64,000 bases of DNA, taken from positions 620,001 to 684,000 of the forward strand of contig NZ_LT990039.1 of assembly GCF_900312975.1 (NCBI RefSeq), in the 5' to 3' direction. The notes under the pieces are model-generated. The model had not been told where the DNA came from. It saw only the letters and a list, made by a program, of their open reading frames with translations, and did not search any database. The stretch is from Massilistercora timonensis. GTDB lineage: Bacteria > Bacillota > Clostridia > Lachnospirales > Lachnospiraceae. The position numbers and the translations under genes were made by a program. Below, one piece after another: positions 55,886 through 63,416 of this stretch. Within the stretch, counting starts at the first letter, position 1; each line of letters starts with the position of its first letter.

Positions 55886-56023
55886 TTAACTAAGTGAAAC
55901 CCCCGTTTCCCAACGAGACACCGTTTTATTTGTCACGCCCAGGCGCTCTCCAAGCTGTGCCTGGGTCATTTCTTTTTCTCTTCGCATCCGTGCAATAAAT
56001 TTCCCTGTCTTCTCCTGATCCAT
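55886..56023 (-). pseudogene. XRE regulator, 5' part of split gene
   Basis: A 45-codon minus-strand frame starting MDQEKTGKFIARMRREKEMT with a classic XRE helix-turn-helix (QAQLGERLGVTNKTVSRWE), then TGV, after which two element-derived codons (S, L, S) run into TAA. AGGAGGTG precedes the ATG. Native coding ends at about 55896, where the GA junction lies; the remainder is at 54120-54360. The product would keep half a DNA-binding domain and be non-functional. Confidence 0.9.
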
Positions 56024-56095
56024 AAAGTTCACCTCCTGGATCAGCATAGCATAAAATTATCGGAAACGCTTCCCCATAAAAGGCGAATCCAAAAA

Positions 56096-56148
56096 GGGAC
56101 AGGGTTTTTTCAATCTGGGACGTGGTATTTTTGAAAATACCACGTCCC
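56096..56148 (+). repeat. Dispersed palindromic repeat, copy D
   Basis: GGGACAGGGTTTTTT and a 6-nt spacer, then a 32-nt palindrome (56117-56148) with arms GGGACGTGGTATTTT and AAAATACCACGTCCC around a TG centre. It ends 9 nt before the murI stop codon on the minus strand, and the flank CCCCACTTAAA is shared with copy E. Confidence 0.9.
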
Positions 56149-56157
56149 CACTTAAAT

Positions 56158-56943
56158 TTAATCGATCGGTAATTGCAGAAGCTTCCAGCTTCTCCTGATC
56201 ATCTCCGGATCGTCCAGGGAATTCTCGATCACCACGCTGCGCTCCCTGGGTTCCTCCCACAAAAGGCCCTGCGCCAGGAGCCGGCGTCTCAGTTCCGCAG
56301 CCGTCCCCAGGCTTCCGTCGATCAGATCGATCTTGCGCTCTCCCAGGAATTTCCGCAGATATCTCCGCAGAAAAGGATAATGGGTGCACCCCAGCACAAT
56401 GGTCTCTGTATCCTCCGTCAGATAGGGAGTCAAATGTTCCCGGAAATAAGTCTCCAGCATATCTCCGTCCAATTCTCCGTGTTCCACAAATTCCATCAGC
56501 CCTTCACAGGGAACCGGAACAACTTCTTTCCCATTTCTGTGGCGTTCCAGCAGCTTGTGGAACTTCTCCTGACGGATGGTCATGGGAGTCGCCATCACCA
56601 GGATCCTTCCTCCGTGATTGTGTTCCACCGCCGGCTTTACCGCCGGTTCGATCCCTACGATGGGAAGCTGTGGATAAGTAAGCCGCAGCTTTGCCACCGC
56701 TGCGCTGGTCGCTGTATTACAAGCGATAGCCAGACCCTTGATCCCCCTCTCCAGCAGCATTTCCACCACCTGGAAGGTCAGCCGCCGGATAGTCTCCTGA
56801 TCCTTGACCCCATAGGGCGCATTCCTGGAATCTCCATAATAGATAAAATCGTCATAGGGCATGATCCGCAGGGCTTCCTTCAGGACACTTAAGCCCCCCA
56901 GCCCGGAATCCATAAATCCTATAGGCAGATCCTTTTTCTCCAC
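56158..56943 (-). CDS. murI: Glutamate racemase
   Basis: Supplies D-glutamate for peptidoglycan. The 261-aa protein has the N-terminal GFMDSGLGGLSVLKEAL, the first catalytic cysteine in LAIACNTATSAAVAK, the second in IVLGCTHYPFLRRYL, and substrate loop DSRNAPYG. The start is GTG (56943), preceded by AAGGAAG; no ATG gives the family N-terminus. Repeat copy D lies directly after its stop codon. Confidence 0.97.
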   Translation of the reverse strand: MEKKDLPIGFMDSGLGGLSVLKEALRIMPYDDFIYYGDSRNAPYGVKDQETIRRLTFQVVEMLLERGIKGLAIACNTATSAAVAKLRLTYPQLPIVGIEPAVKPAVEHNHGGRILVMATPMTIRQEKFHKLLERHRNGKEVVPVPCEGLMEFVEHGELDGDMLETYFREHLTPYLTEDTETIVLGCTHYPFLRRYLRKFLGERKIDLIDGSLGTAAELRRRLLAQGLLWEEPRERSVVIENSLDDPEMIRRSWKLLQLPID

Positions 56944-57046
56944 GTTTCTTACTTCCTTTCCTCGCCCCGCCAGCAGGGGCCGCAGTCACTCTGCGTTTTA
57001 TCATACCGGGATTAGCCGGAAAAATCAAGTTTTTACCACGGGAATC

Positions 57047-57075
57047 TTGACATCCCTCAGGTTCTCTGATACCAT
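57047..57075 (+). promoter_or_regulatory. Promoter of the SMR exporter leader
   Basis: TTGACA (57047-57052), 17-nt spacer, TACCAT (57070-57075). It predicts a transcript start near 57082 and a leader of about 135 nt before the SMR gene, which contains the structured RNA below. Confidence 0.6.
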
Positions 57076-57097
57076 ATGGACGAAAAATATAAGAAAT

Positions 57098-57173
57098 GAA
57101 ATTTGCCGCCGGGCAATCAGCGTTGAACCTTGTATCCATAGGCCTTAGAGGATACAGATTTGGCGCTTTTTTT
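57098..57173 (+). ncRNA. Candidate guanidine (class IV, mepA-type) riboswitch with terminator
   Basis: The leader first forms UUGCC-GCCG-GGCAA (57103-57116), whose loop GCC can pair with GGC in the loop of a second hairpin, GTATCC...GGATAC (57132-57137 and 57150-57155). A terminator stem pairs AGCGUUGAA (57119-57127) with UUUGGCGCU, followed by a run of seven T. Two hairpins with complementary loops ahead of a terminator is the architecture reported for guanidine-IV RNAs, which precede MATE and SMR exporters. The class is assigned from memory and needs a covariance-model search. Confidence 0.55.
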
Positions 57174-57217
57174 ATGAACGGCAGAGCAAAACCAATGAGA
57201 AAGAGAGGGAATACTAT

Positions 57218-57538
57218 ATGGAATGGATCTTCTTATTTGCAGCCGGACTTCTGGAGGTATTCTGGTCTACCTGCCTGAAGCTTTCCGAGGGCTTCAGCGT
57301 GATAAAATTCTCCATTCTCACAGTGATCGGTATGATCTTCAGCTTCCTGTTCCTGGCACAGGCCACCAAGACACTGCCCCTTGGCACCTCCTACGCCATC
57401 TGGACCGGCATCGGCGCACTGGGCGCGGTTATTGTGGGAATCCTTCTTTTCAAAGAATCCTGCAGCCCCGTCCGTCTGCTTTTCGTGGCATTTCTCCTGG
57501 TCGGGATCATCGGGCTTAAGGCCACCTCCGGCCATTAA
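57218..57538 (+). CDS. SMR family exporter, SugE/Gdx (guanidinium exporter) type
   Basis: A 106-aa four-helix small multidrug resistance protein. Helix 1 carries the conserved glutamate in LFAAGLLEVFWSTCLKLSEG (residue 13 region), and the SugE/Gdx-type motif TSYAIWTGIGALGAVIVGIL is in helix 3. Gdx proteins exchange guanidinium for protons as dimers. The preceding structured leader supports guanidine control. GAGAGGGA is the ribosome binding site. Repeat copy E follows 9 nt after the stop, so the gene is a single unit. Confidence 0.9.
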   Translation: MEWIFLFAAGLLEVFWSTCLKLSEGFSVIKFSILTVIGMIFSFLFLAQATKTLPLGTSYAIWTGIGALGAVIVGILLFKESCSPVRLLFVAFLLVGIIGLKATSGH

Positions 57539-57547
57539 ATTCAAAAA

Positions 57548-57600
57548 GGGACAGGGTATTTTCAATCTGGGACGTGGTATTTTCGAAAATACCACGTCCC
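57548..57600 (+). repeat. Dispersed palindromic repeat, copy E
   Basis: GGGACAGGGTATTTT and a 6-nt spacer, then a perfect 32-nt palindrome (57569-57600) with 16-nt arms. It lies between two converging genes: 9 nt after the SMR stop and 3 nt before the stop of the minus-strand gene at 57604. It is well placed as a shared bidirectional transcript end. Confidence 0.93.
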
Positions 57601-57603
57601 CAC

Positions 57604-58233
57604 TTAAACGCGCAGCCGAATAAGGCCGCCTTTCTCCTCATATCCGGTATCCCACAATTCCTTCAGGGAAAATTCTTCCGCCTCTCCATAGGTAGCGGTC
57701 TTGATCCTCAAATCTTCTTCCAGATCCTCATACCCAACCAGCAGAAACCAGTGCCAGGTATAATCCTTAAACTGCTTCACATCCTGGTGGCGAAGGAGAA
57801 GGCAAGGCACCGGCATCCTATGGTCGATCTGCTCCATAATAAGGGTTCTGGCCTCGTCCACGCTTCTCTCCCCGTCAAAAATATCCATATCGATCTGGAT
57901 CTGGCTTCCGGTCTTCTCATTTATATCCCGGATATACTTCTCAAATCCGTCAATAAACCACTGGGGATTCTTCACGCCCCCTACCCGCGGCCGGATATAG
58001 GGCTTCATGATCTGGCTGAAATCTTTATAATCTTGAATAGATAACGAATCCACATCAAAGGGATACAACTCTTTCAATCCCAGAAACCGGGCAAAATAAA
58101 TACAGCAGTCGCAGGCCGTAGCCGCCCCGCAGCCGCCCATATTCATCACAATATTGGTAAACCAGTCCTGGTTTCCGCCAAATGCCCCTTCAATCCTGAA
58201 ATACGGGATCTCCTTCCACATCCTTCTCATCAC
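57604..58233 (-). CDS. Uncharacterised C39-like papain-fold protein
   Basis: A 209-aa protein of a poorly described clostridial family. A cysteine-containing motif NMGGCGAATACDCCIYFAR (about 32-50) resembles the active site of C39-like peptidases, and WHWFLLVGYEDLEE (about 161-174) supplies a histidine at the right distance; a Gly-Asp/Asn position may follow. No signal peptide is evident, so it is probably cytosolic. Peptidase activity is inference from the Cys/His pattern. It is followed by repeat copy E; the HAD gene lies 26 nt upstream and may share the transcript. Confidence 0.7.
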   Translation of the reverse strand: MMRRMWKEIPYFRIEGAFGGNQDWFTNIVMNMGGCGAATACDCCIYFARFLGLKELYPFDVDSLSIQDYKDFSQIMKPYIRPRVGGVKNPQWFIDGFEKYIRDINEKTGSQIQIDMDIFDGERSVDEARTLIMEQIDHRMPVPCLLLRHQDVKQFKDYTWHWFLLVGYEDLEEDLRIKTATYGEAEEFSLKELWDTGYEEKGGLIRLRV

Positions 58234-58259
58234 CCTATCCGTCTTAAAATTTGCCGCCC

Positions 58260-59045
58260 TCAGATCAGGCCATAGTGCAGCAGCGCCTTCTTGATCCCGT
58301 CCCGTTCCACCTTATCTGTAACATATTCCGTATAAGGATCCAGCACTGGATCATGATCCCCCATGGCGATCCCATGGCCGCCATACCGAAACATAGGAAG
58401 ATCATTGGCACTGTCCCCCACCACATAGATCTCATCCCGATCCAGTCCCAGATACTCCTGCATATACGCGATCGCCGTGGCCTTGGAATATTGCTTCTGG
58501 ACACACTCATACGTTCCTCCACCTCTGTCGATAGCATCAATGTCTGGTCCAAGCAGATGAAAAAAACGCTGCCTGTCACTTTTCTCATCGGTATAGACAA
58601 AGAATTTATCATATAAGAAATCCCGTTCCTCTATGCACTTTTCTTTGCCAACGCCCAGCTCCATAATATACCTTTTCGAATCTTCCAGATCTTTAAACCG
58701 GGAGGGCAGACCGGAAAAATACACATTGTCCGTCCCTTCCAGAAACCCCTCGATATCGCAGACCTTCATTGCCTCAATCAGTTCAAGTCCGCGCTCAAAA
58801 GGAATCTTGCTTTCCAGCAACAACTGGTCGTGATAGATCAGATAGGTCCCGCAGCCACACAACAGACCGTCAAATCCAAAGGCTGCCACAGAGGCCGGAA
58901 GGCAGCAAAGGGTCCGTCCGGTATTGATAAAAATCTTATGTCCATTTGCCCGGGCGCTGCTCAATGCTTCTCTGGCGCTTTCCAGAATTCCTCCCGTATA
59001 TTCACTGATCAGAGTCCCGTCAATATCAAAAAACAGTGCTGCCAT
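58260..59045 (-). CDS. HAD superfamily phosphatase, Cof-like (class IIB)
   Basis: A 261-aa HAD hydrolase. Motif I is ALFFDIDGTLISEY (nucleophile Asp at residues 8-12), motif II INTGRTLCCLPA, a cap domain follows, and motif IV is DEIYVVGDSANDLPMFRYGG. The Cof subfamily acts on sugar phosphates and cofactor phosphates; the substrate here is unknown. The frame is open to 59063, but ATG 59045 lies 5 nt after AGGAGG and starts at the expected position before the DxDGT motif. Confidence 0.92.
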   Translation of the reverse strand: MAALFFDIDGTLISEYTGGILESAREALSSARANGHKIFINTGRTLCCLPASVAAFGFDGLLCGCGTYLIYHDQLLLESKIPFERGLELIEAMKVCDIEGFLEGTDNVYFSGLPSRFKDLEDSKRYIMELGVGKEKCIEERDFLYDKFFVYTDEKSDRQRFFHLLGPDIDAIDRGGGTYECVQKQYSKATAIAYMQEYLGLDRDEIYVVGDSANDLPMFRYGGHGIAMGDHDPVLDPYTEYVTDKVERDGIKKALLHYGLI

Positions 59046-59123
59046 AATTCCTCCTGTGTTCACAAATCTTCCTTATAGATGATACACAAAAAAAGGCCAA
59101 AACACAAGTCCTGCGCTCTTTAC

Positions 59124-59180
59124 GACAAAAACGCAGCCGGCATCTCACCACGGGACTTTTCCCGCCGACTGCCGGCTGCA
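59124..59180 (-). terminator. Intrinsic terminator of the DnaJ-like gene
   Basis: GCAGCCGGCA (59133-59142) and TGCCGGCTGC (59170-59179) form a perfect 10-bp stem with an inner GGGA/TCCC pairing. On the minus strand it is followed by GTTTTTGTC. It lies about 32 nt past the DnaJ-like stop. Confidence 0.85.
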
Positions 59181-59211
59181 TCTTATTCCTATCTTATCTT
59201 CCTGCTCTTTC

Positions 59212-60186
59212 TTATGCCGCGCTGGCGCTCCCAGATCTTGCGCCGCCCTGGCAGAGCTGCTGGAATTCCCTGAGCTTCTGCCTGGCTTCCGGGCTTAGAT
59301 TCCTGGGAACCTGAACCTCGATCTTCACATACTGATCCCCATGAATAGAAGGATCTTTCATGGAAACAATGCCCTTGCCTCTCAGCCGGATCTTACTCCC
59401 CGACTGGGTGCCTTCCCTGATCTTACACAGCACATTTCCATAAATGGTCTGCACCGTGGCTTCCCCTCCAAGAGCCGCTGTGGTAAACGGGATCCGCAGC
59501 GTAGTATAAAGATCCATCCCTTTCCGCTCAAACCCAGGTTTCTCCCCTGCGGTAACCCGCAGCAGAAGATCCCCCGGCTCTCCGCCGCCCATACCCGGGT
59601 GGCCTTTGCCTTTCAGCCGGATGGTCTTGCCGCTCTCGATCCCTGCCGGGATCTTCACCTGAAGAGACTGAACACTTCCGTCAGCGCCATTCTCCAGATG
59701 GATCACCTTTTCACAGCCAAAGGCGGCCTCGTCAAAGGTAACGGAAATATCCGCGTGAAGATCCTCTCCCCTGCACCGGTAACTGCGCCGGTAACCGCGC
59801 CGGCCAAAGCTGTCCCCGAATATGTCTCTGAAAAGATCGTCCATATCGCCGCCTTCAAAGTGGAATTCCTGATAACCGCCATTGCTTCCGGATCTCTGGC
59901 CGCTCCAATACCTCTGGCCATCTCGCGGATCCTGACCTCCCCAGGCGCCCTGGCTGCCGTCAAATGCGGCATGGCCAAACTGGTCGTACAGCTTCTTCTT
60001 TTCCTGGTCGCTGAGTACATTGTAAGCCTCTGTGACCTCCTTGAACTTCCGCTCTGCCTCCGCATCGCCCGCGTTGGTGTCCGGATGATACTTCTTCGCT
60101 AATTTTCTATATGCTTTTTTGATCGCCCCGGCGTCCGCGTCTCTGCCTACCCCCAGGACATCATAGTAATCTCGTTTCTGTGTCAT
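59212..60186 (-). CDS. DnaJ-like co-chaperone without zinc finger (CbpA/type II)
   Basis: A 324-aa J-domain protein. The J-domain (1-70) has [20 protein letters not shown] and the Hsp70-activating HPD motif in [13 protein letters not shown] Gly/Phe-rich linker follows (about 75-135), then two C-terminal substrate-binding domains ([19 protein letters not shown] and a second repeat with IRLRGKGI). The CxxCxGxG zinc finger of classical DnaJ is absent, so this is a type II relative such as CbpA, and a separate DnaJ is expected elsewhere. No CIRCE operator was seen. Confidence 0.94.
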   Translation of the reverse strand: MTQKRDYYDVLGVGRDADAGAIKKAYRKLAKKYHPDTNAGDAEAERKFKEVTEAYNVLSDQEKKKLYDQFGHAAFDGSQGAWGGQDPRDGQRYWSGQRSGSNGGYQEFHFEGGDMDDLFRDIFGDSFGRRGYRRSYRCRGEDLHADISVTFDEAAFGCEKVIHLENGADGSVQSLQVKIPAGIESGKTIRLKGKGHPGMGGGEPGDLLLRVTAGEKPGFERKGMDLYTTLRIPFTTAALGGEATVQTIYGNVLCKIREGTQSGSKIRLRGKGIVSMKDPSIHGDQYVKIEVQVPRNLSPEARQKLREFQQLCQGGARSGSASAA

Positions 60187-60210
60187 ATTATCACCACCTG
60201 TTCTATGTGT

Positions 60211-60239
60211 AATATAACACTCATTTCCAGTTCTGTCAA
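60211..60239 (-). promoter_or_regulatory. Promoter of the DnaJ-like gene
   Basis: Minus-strand TTGACA (60234-60239), 17-nt spacer, TATATT (60211-60216), 24 nt before the start codon; a good vegetative promoter. Confidence 0.75.
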
Positions 60240-60271
60240 TACAATCTGTGAATCACATGTTCTATAATGAC

Positions 60272-63040
60272 TTAAACTTTTCTCTCCTTTGAATATACAA
60301 ACTCTTCATATTTCTCAATCGTGAGAGGTTTGGAAAACAGATACCCCTGCGCCTCCTTACAGCCTGCTTCCCGGAGGATCTGGGCCTGTTCTTCCGACTC
60401 AACCCCTTCGCAGATCACGTGATACCCCAGGCCCTGGATCATCTCGATGATCCGCTGCAGAAAATAGATCCCTCTTCTGCTGGTGGTACAATTTGTGATA
60501 AAAATACGATCCAGCTTGATGGTATTAACGGGAATATCAATGATAGAATTCAGCACCGAATATCCTGCGCCAAAATCATCAATAGCCGTATGAATTCCAA
60601 TCGCCTGCAGATCCCGGAAAAGGCGCTTTGCCTCTTCATATTCTTTTACCGTGGCAGTCTCGGTCAGTTCGATCTCTGTATATTTTGTATCCATTTCATA
60701 TTTCTCGAGAAGCGACAGAAACCGCTGGATCGCATGGTTGTCAGACGCATGCACAATCGATACATTTACGGAGATAGGAACCTGTTTCCTCCCCAGCTTT
60801 CGATTTTTCGCCAATAGTTTTAAAGTCTGCTCAAATACAAAGAAATCCAGTTCCTGGATCTGTCCTGTAGATTCGCACAGAGGAATAAACTGATTTGGAT
60901 AAATGATCTTCCCGTCCCGGGTCCTCCAGCGGGCCAGCGCTTCTGCCCCGATCACCGCACCGTCTTCCAATGAAATCTTAGGCTGCAGGTAAACCTGAAA
61001 ACGCTGTTCCCGGATAGCTTCACCGATTTCATTCACAATCTCATTTTCCAATTTCCGCTTTCTGCCAAGTTCCTCATCATACAGGCGGATAGACGCGCAC
61101 GCCGCCCCCAACTTCCCGGGAACCTGTTTCCTCGCGTAATTCGCCGCATCAATAGCATAGGAAGCCCCCACGCAGTCTGCTTCGATCTGATAGATCCCAA
61201 TCCTTACCCGGGGCTTATATCCTTTGATCCTGCGGGATTCCGTCTCGGAAAAGCCCTGACAGATCCGGTTCAGGTTTCCCATTACATCCTCCCGGTTTTT
61301 CCCCGGCAGCAGCATCAGGAACTGGTCGGAAACCACACGCGTAAAATAGACGCCCTCCTCTTTGTCCAGCTCCTCAATAAAATAATTGCAAAATTCCCGC
61401 AGAAGCTGGTCTCCACGACTATATCCATATTTCTGATTAAAATATTTAAATCCGGCGAAATCCATATATAAAAGATAATCCGAAACCGCGTAATTTCCAA
61501 TGATCAGCCGTTCCAGCTCCACCCGGAACCGGGAAAAAGAAAGCAAACCAGTAAGGCTGTCGTACTCTGGTCCGTCCACCCGTTCTTCCCTTGTCCTGTT
61601 AACCGCCTGCGCTCTGGCCAGATGGGCAGATATGATCTTGGTCACTTCCCCCAGCTCTTTCCGGCTCTGACGGGACCAGTACCGTTTCTCCCGACAGGCC
61701 ACATAAGAAATAGCTCCTGTGTATTTTCCTTCACAGTACATTGCCGCGTACAGGACCGTCTTGGCCTCTCCCTGCATCAGAAGAGCCGCTCCCTGCGGAG
61801 AATACATACCCATATCGTCATGCTGCAGAACAACGGTCTGATATTCGTCATAACTCTGAAAAAGTGTCAGGAAATCCTCCTTGGTAAACCCGGCCTTTTC
61901 CTTCAGCACCTCCGGCGCGTACTCTGACGTCCACTGATACTGACGTCCTGTATTCTTATCCTGGATATCTGTACGGATGATGGTAATCCGGTCCAGACGG
62001 AGCCGGTAACCGATAATCTCCATCAGCTGCTCTATCGCGGATGAAAAGCTGTTCATTTTCTCAAATATTTCAAACGCCGTAGAAATAATATCGTTATGCA
62101 GGTATCGCGCATCGATAGGCCCCCGCGAAAAAAGAACATCCTGCGTCAGTTCATACCGCCGCAGATTATCACAGAACACATACTGATCTCTTCCCTTTTC
62201 TTTCGCTTGATAAAGCGCCCAGTCCGCATTGCCAAACAACTGGTCATAAGTATAACCCGACTCATTCTCCGGCAGATAACAGATCCCGATACTGCAGGTC
62301 ATAGAATAGTCTTTGTCCTGAAACTTCAGCTCACGGACCGCGTCAAGCAGCTGCATCCCTCTCTTTACCAGAGTAGAATGACTGATATCCTTGAGAAAGA
62401 TTACAAATTCATCCCCTCCAAAGCGGACCACGATATCCTTTTTCTCGAAAAAATTCCGCAGAAGACGCGCCAGTTCTACCAGCACATAATCTCCAAACAA
62501 ATGGCCATAGGTATCATTTACATATTTAAAATAATCAATATCCAGCAACATGATGCCGCAGGTAGCGTAAGGATCCTTATGCTGCAGGTATTCACTGATC
62601 AGCTTCCGCCCAAAAGAGTAATTGTAAAGAGATGTCAGTGCATCTTTTGTCGCCTGCTCTTCCAGGATTTCTTCCCTGGTCTTCTCTTTGGTAATATCCG
62701 TGACCATCAAAGGAAGTCTTTTGCTCTTGTCTATTCCATTAATAGAAAGGATCTGCACGAGCATACGGACCGTCTTATCGCCTTTTTGGATCCGGATCTC
62801 CGTCTGGCCTCTTGCCTTCCCCAGATAGAGATCCCGGACTTTCTGCCTGTCCTGCGGGTGGATGATCGAATCCTGCTCCAGATACTCCAGATAATTCGGG
62901 ATCATCTTTCTTGCATTCATCTCTTCGTCATAAATGACAAACGTATCTGTCTCCACCACATATTCGCAGATGATAAACGCATTATTTTTGAAAATTGCAG
63001 TAAGAAGTTCCCTTGCCTGTTCTTCTCCAATCCTTTGCAT
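60272..63040 (-). CDS. GGDEF/EAL cyclic-di-GMP signalling protein
   Basis: A 922-aa cytosolic protein with no membrane segment. A PAS-like N-terminal domain is followed by an intact GGDEF domain with VRFGGDEFVIF (motif at 208-212), then a GAF-like sensor region (about 310-470). A second GGDEF-type domain is degenerate at the signature (VVSDQFLMLL near 570). The C-terminal EAL phosphodiesterase has GAEALARWR (E700) and the conserved ELTETA, IDDFGAGYS, IKLDRIF and ICEGVES sets. The EAL site looks complete, so hydrolysis of c-di-GMP is likely; net activity depends on the sensors. Monocistronic. Confidence 0.95.
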   Translation of the reverse strand: MQRIGEEQARELLTAIFKNNAFIICEYVVETDTFVIYDEEMNARKMIPNYLEYLEQDSIIHPQDRQKVRDLYLGKARGQTEIRIQKGDKTVRMLVQILSINGIDKSKRLPLMVTDITKEKTREEILEEQATKDALTSLYNYSFGRKLISEYLQHKDPYATCGIMLLDIDYFKYVNDTYGHLFGDYVLVELARLLRNFFEKKDIVVRFGGDEFVIFLKDISHSTLVKRGMQLLDAVRELKFQDKDYSMTCSIGICYLPENESGYTYDQLFGNADWALYQAKEKGRDQYVFCDNLRRYELTQDVLFSRGPIDARYLHNDIISTAFEIFEKMNSFSSAIEQLMEIIGYRLRLDRITIIRTDIQDKNTGRQYQWTSEYAPEVLKEKAGFTKEDFLTLFQSYDEYQTVVLQHDDMGMYSPQGAALLMQGEAKTVLYAAMYCEGKYTGAISYVACREKRYWSRQSRKELGEVTKIISAHLARAQAVNRTREERVDGPEYDSLTGLLSFSRFRVELERLIIGNYAVSDYLLYMDFAGFKYFNQKYGYSRGDQLLREFCNYFIEELDKEEGVYFTRVVSDQFLMLLPGKNREDVMGNLNRICQGFSETESRRIKGYKPRVRIGIYQIEADCVGASYAIDAANYARKQVPGKLGAACASIRLYDEELGRKRKLENEIVNEIGEAIREQRFQVYLQPKISLEDGAVIGAEALARWRTRDGKIIYPNQFIPLCESTGQIQELDFFVFEQTLKLLAKNRKLGRKQVPISVNVSIVHASDNHAIQRFLSLLEKYEMDTKYTEIELTETATVKEYEEAKRLFRDLQAIGIHTAIDDFGAGYSVLNSIIDIPVNTIKLDRIFITNCTTSRRGIYFLQRIIEMIQGLGYHVICEGVESEEQAQILREAGCKEAQGYLFSKPLTIEKYEEFVYSKERKV

Positions 63041-63163
63041 ATGATGTCCCTCTTATCCTTTCCCGGCAATTTTTGTCAACATTCCCTTTCCCAGTTTATC
63101 ATAATTTCCCGAGGAAAGATAGAAAAAGCAATCGGATTTAACAATATACGAACAAAAAACAAC

Positions 63164-63265
63164 TCATCGCTTCACCGGTCTTCTGCGATACCGCTTCACA
63201 AACACAAACGCCACGACCAGTACCACAAAGCATACGTCGTGATAGAATCCACATAGATGTTCCAT
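63164..63265 (-). CDS. Possible 33-aa single-pass membrane peptide
   Basis: Minus-strand frame starting MEHLCGFYHDV, a hydrophobic stretch CFVVLVVAFVFV and a basic tail KRYRRRPVKR. The composition is that of a small membrane protein, but no Shine-Dalgarno sequence precedes the ATG, so the call is weak. The remainder of 63041-63286 holds nothing else recognised. Confidence 0.3.
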   Translation of the reverse strand: MEHLCGFYHDVCFVVLVVAFVFVKRYRRRPVKR

Positions 63266-63286
63266 TCAACAGCTGATTTAAATAAT

Positions 63287-63315
63287 TTGACATCCCCCTC
63301 TCACTTTGCTAATAT
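63287..63315 (+). promoter_or_regulatory. Promoter of the candidate antitoxin RNA
   Basis: TTGACA (63287-63292), 17-nt spacer, TAATAT (63310-63315). A consensus -35 and good -10 with no coding frame after it, predicting constitutive transcription starting near 63322. Confidence 0.7.
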
Positions 63316-63321
63316 AAGTAT

Positions 63322-63416
63322 AGAAATAGGCACTACCGATAAGCGGTTAGTCCAAAAAATGTTAGTTACAAAGAAGTAACCGCACACTTTGGCTGAGGGG
63401 CGGTTACTTTTTTGTG
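63322..63416 (+). ncRNA. Candidate type I antitoxin RNA
   Basis: About 95 nt from the promoter above to the terminator stem AGTAACCGC (63375-63383) / GCGGTTACT (63400-63408) followed by TTTTTT. It is antisense to the 3' end of the toxin mRNA. Its 5' region repeats the start of the toxin mRNA (AGGCACTA, then GCGGTTAGTCC), and the AGUAACCGC arm could also pair with the toxin leader copy of GCGGUUAGU. Function as an antitoxin is inference from position and structure. Confidence 0.6.

Larger units (their letters stand above)
54361..55897 (+). mobile_element. GA-bounded insertion of ~1.54 kb with methyltransferase cargo
   Basis: The insertion lies between GA at 54361-54362 and GA at 55896-55897. 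Removing one GA and everything between restores an uninterrupted XRE-membrane gene in frame. Two-base GA target repeats are the hallmark of large serine recombinases of the TnpX/TndX type (Tn4451, Tn5397). The element has no recombinase gene: only a 3' scrap of one coding frame, an AT-rich methyltransferase gene with its own promoter, and a 650-bp hairpin-rich segment. It is therefore a non-autonomous element or an internally deleted relic. No clear terminal inverted repeats were seen. Confidence 0.75.

Noticed and set aside
55271-55897. Two overlapping plus-strand open frames of 208 and 189 codons in the insertion
   Set aside because: Translations are low complexity, arginine/serine/proline-rich, with no ribosome binding site and no domain-like pattern; the DNA is better explained by hairpins.
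11461-57600. Interpretation of the palindromic repeat as a phage or transposon attachment site
   Set aside because: Five copies at gene 3' ends without intervening DNA or target duplications; a REP-like or terminator-like repeat fits better.
60187-60271. CIRCE heat-shock operator upstream of the DnaJ-like gene
   Set aside because: No TTAGCACTC-N9-GAGTGCTAA sequence is present; the region contains only an ordinary promoter.
62096-63256. Plus-strand 386-codon open frame opposite the GGDEF/EAL gene
   Set aside because: It is antisense to the GGDEF/EAL gene; the other strand carries clear domain motifs, and the translation of this one shows none.
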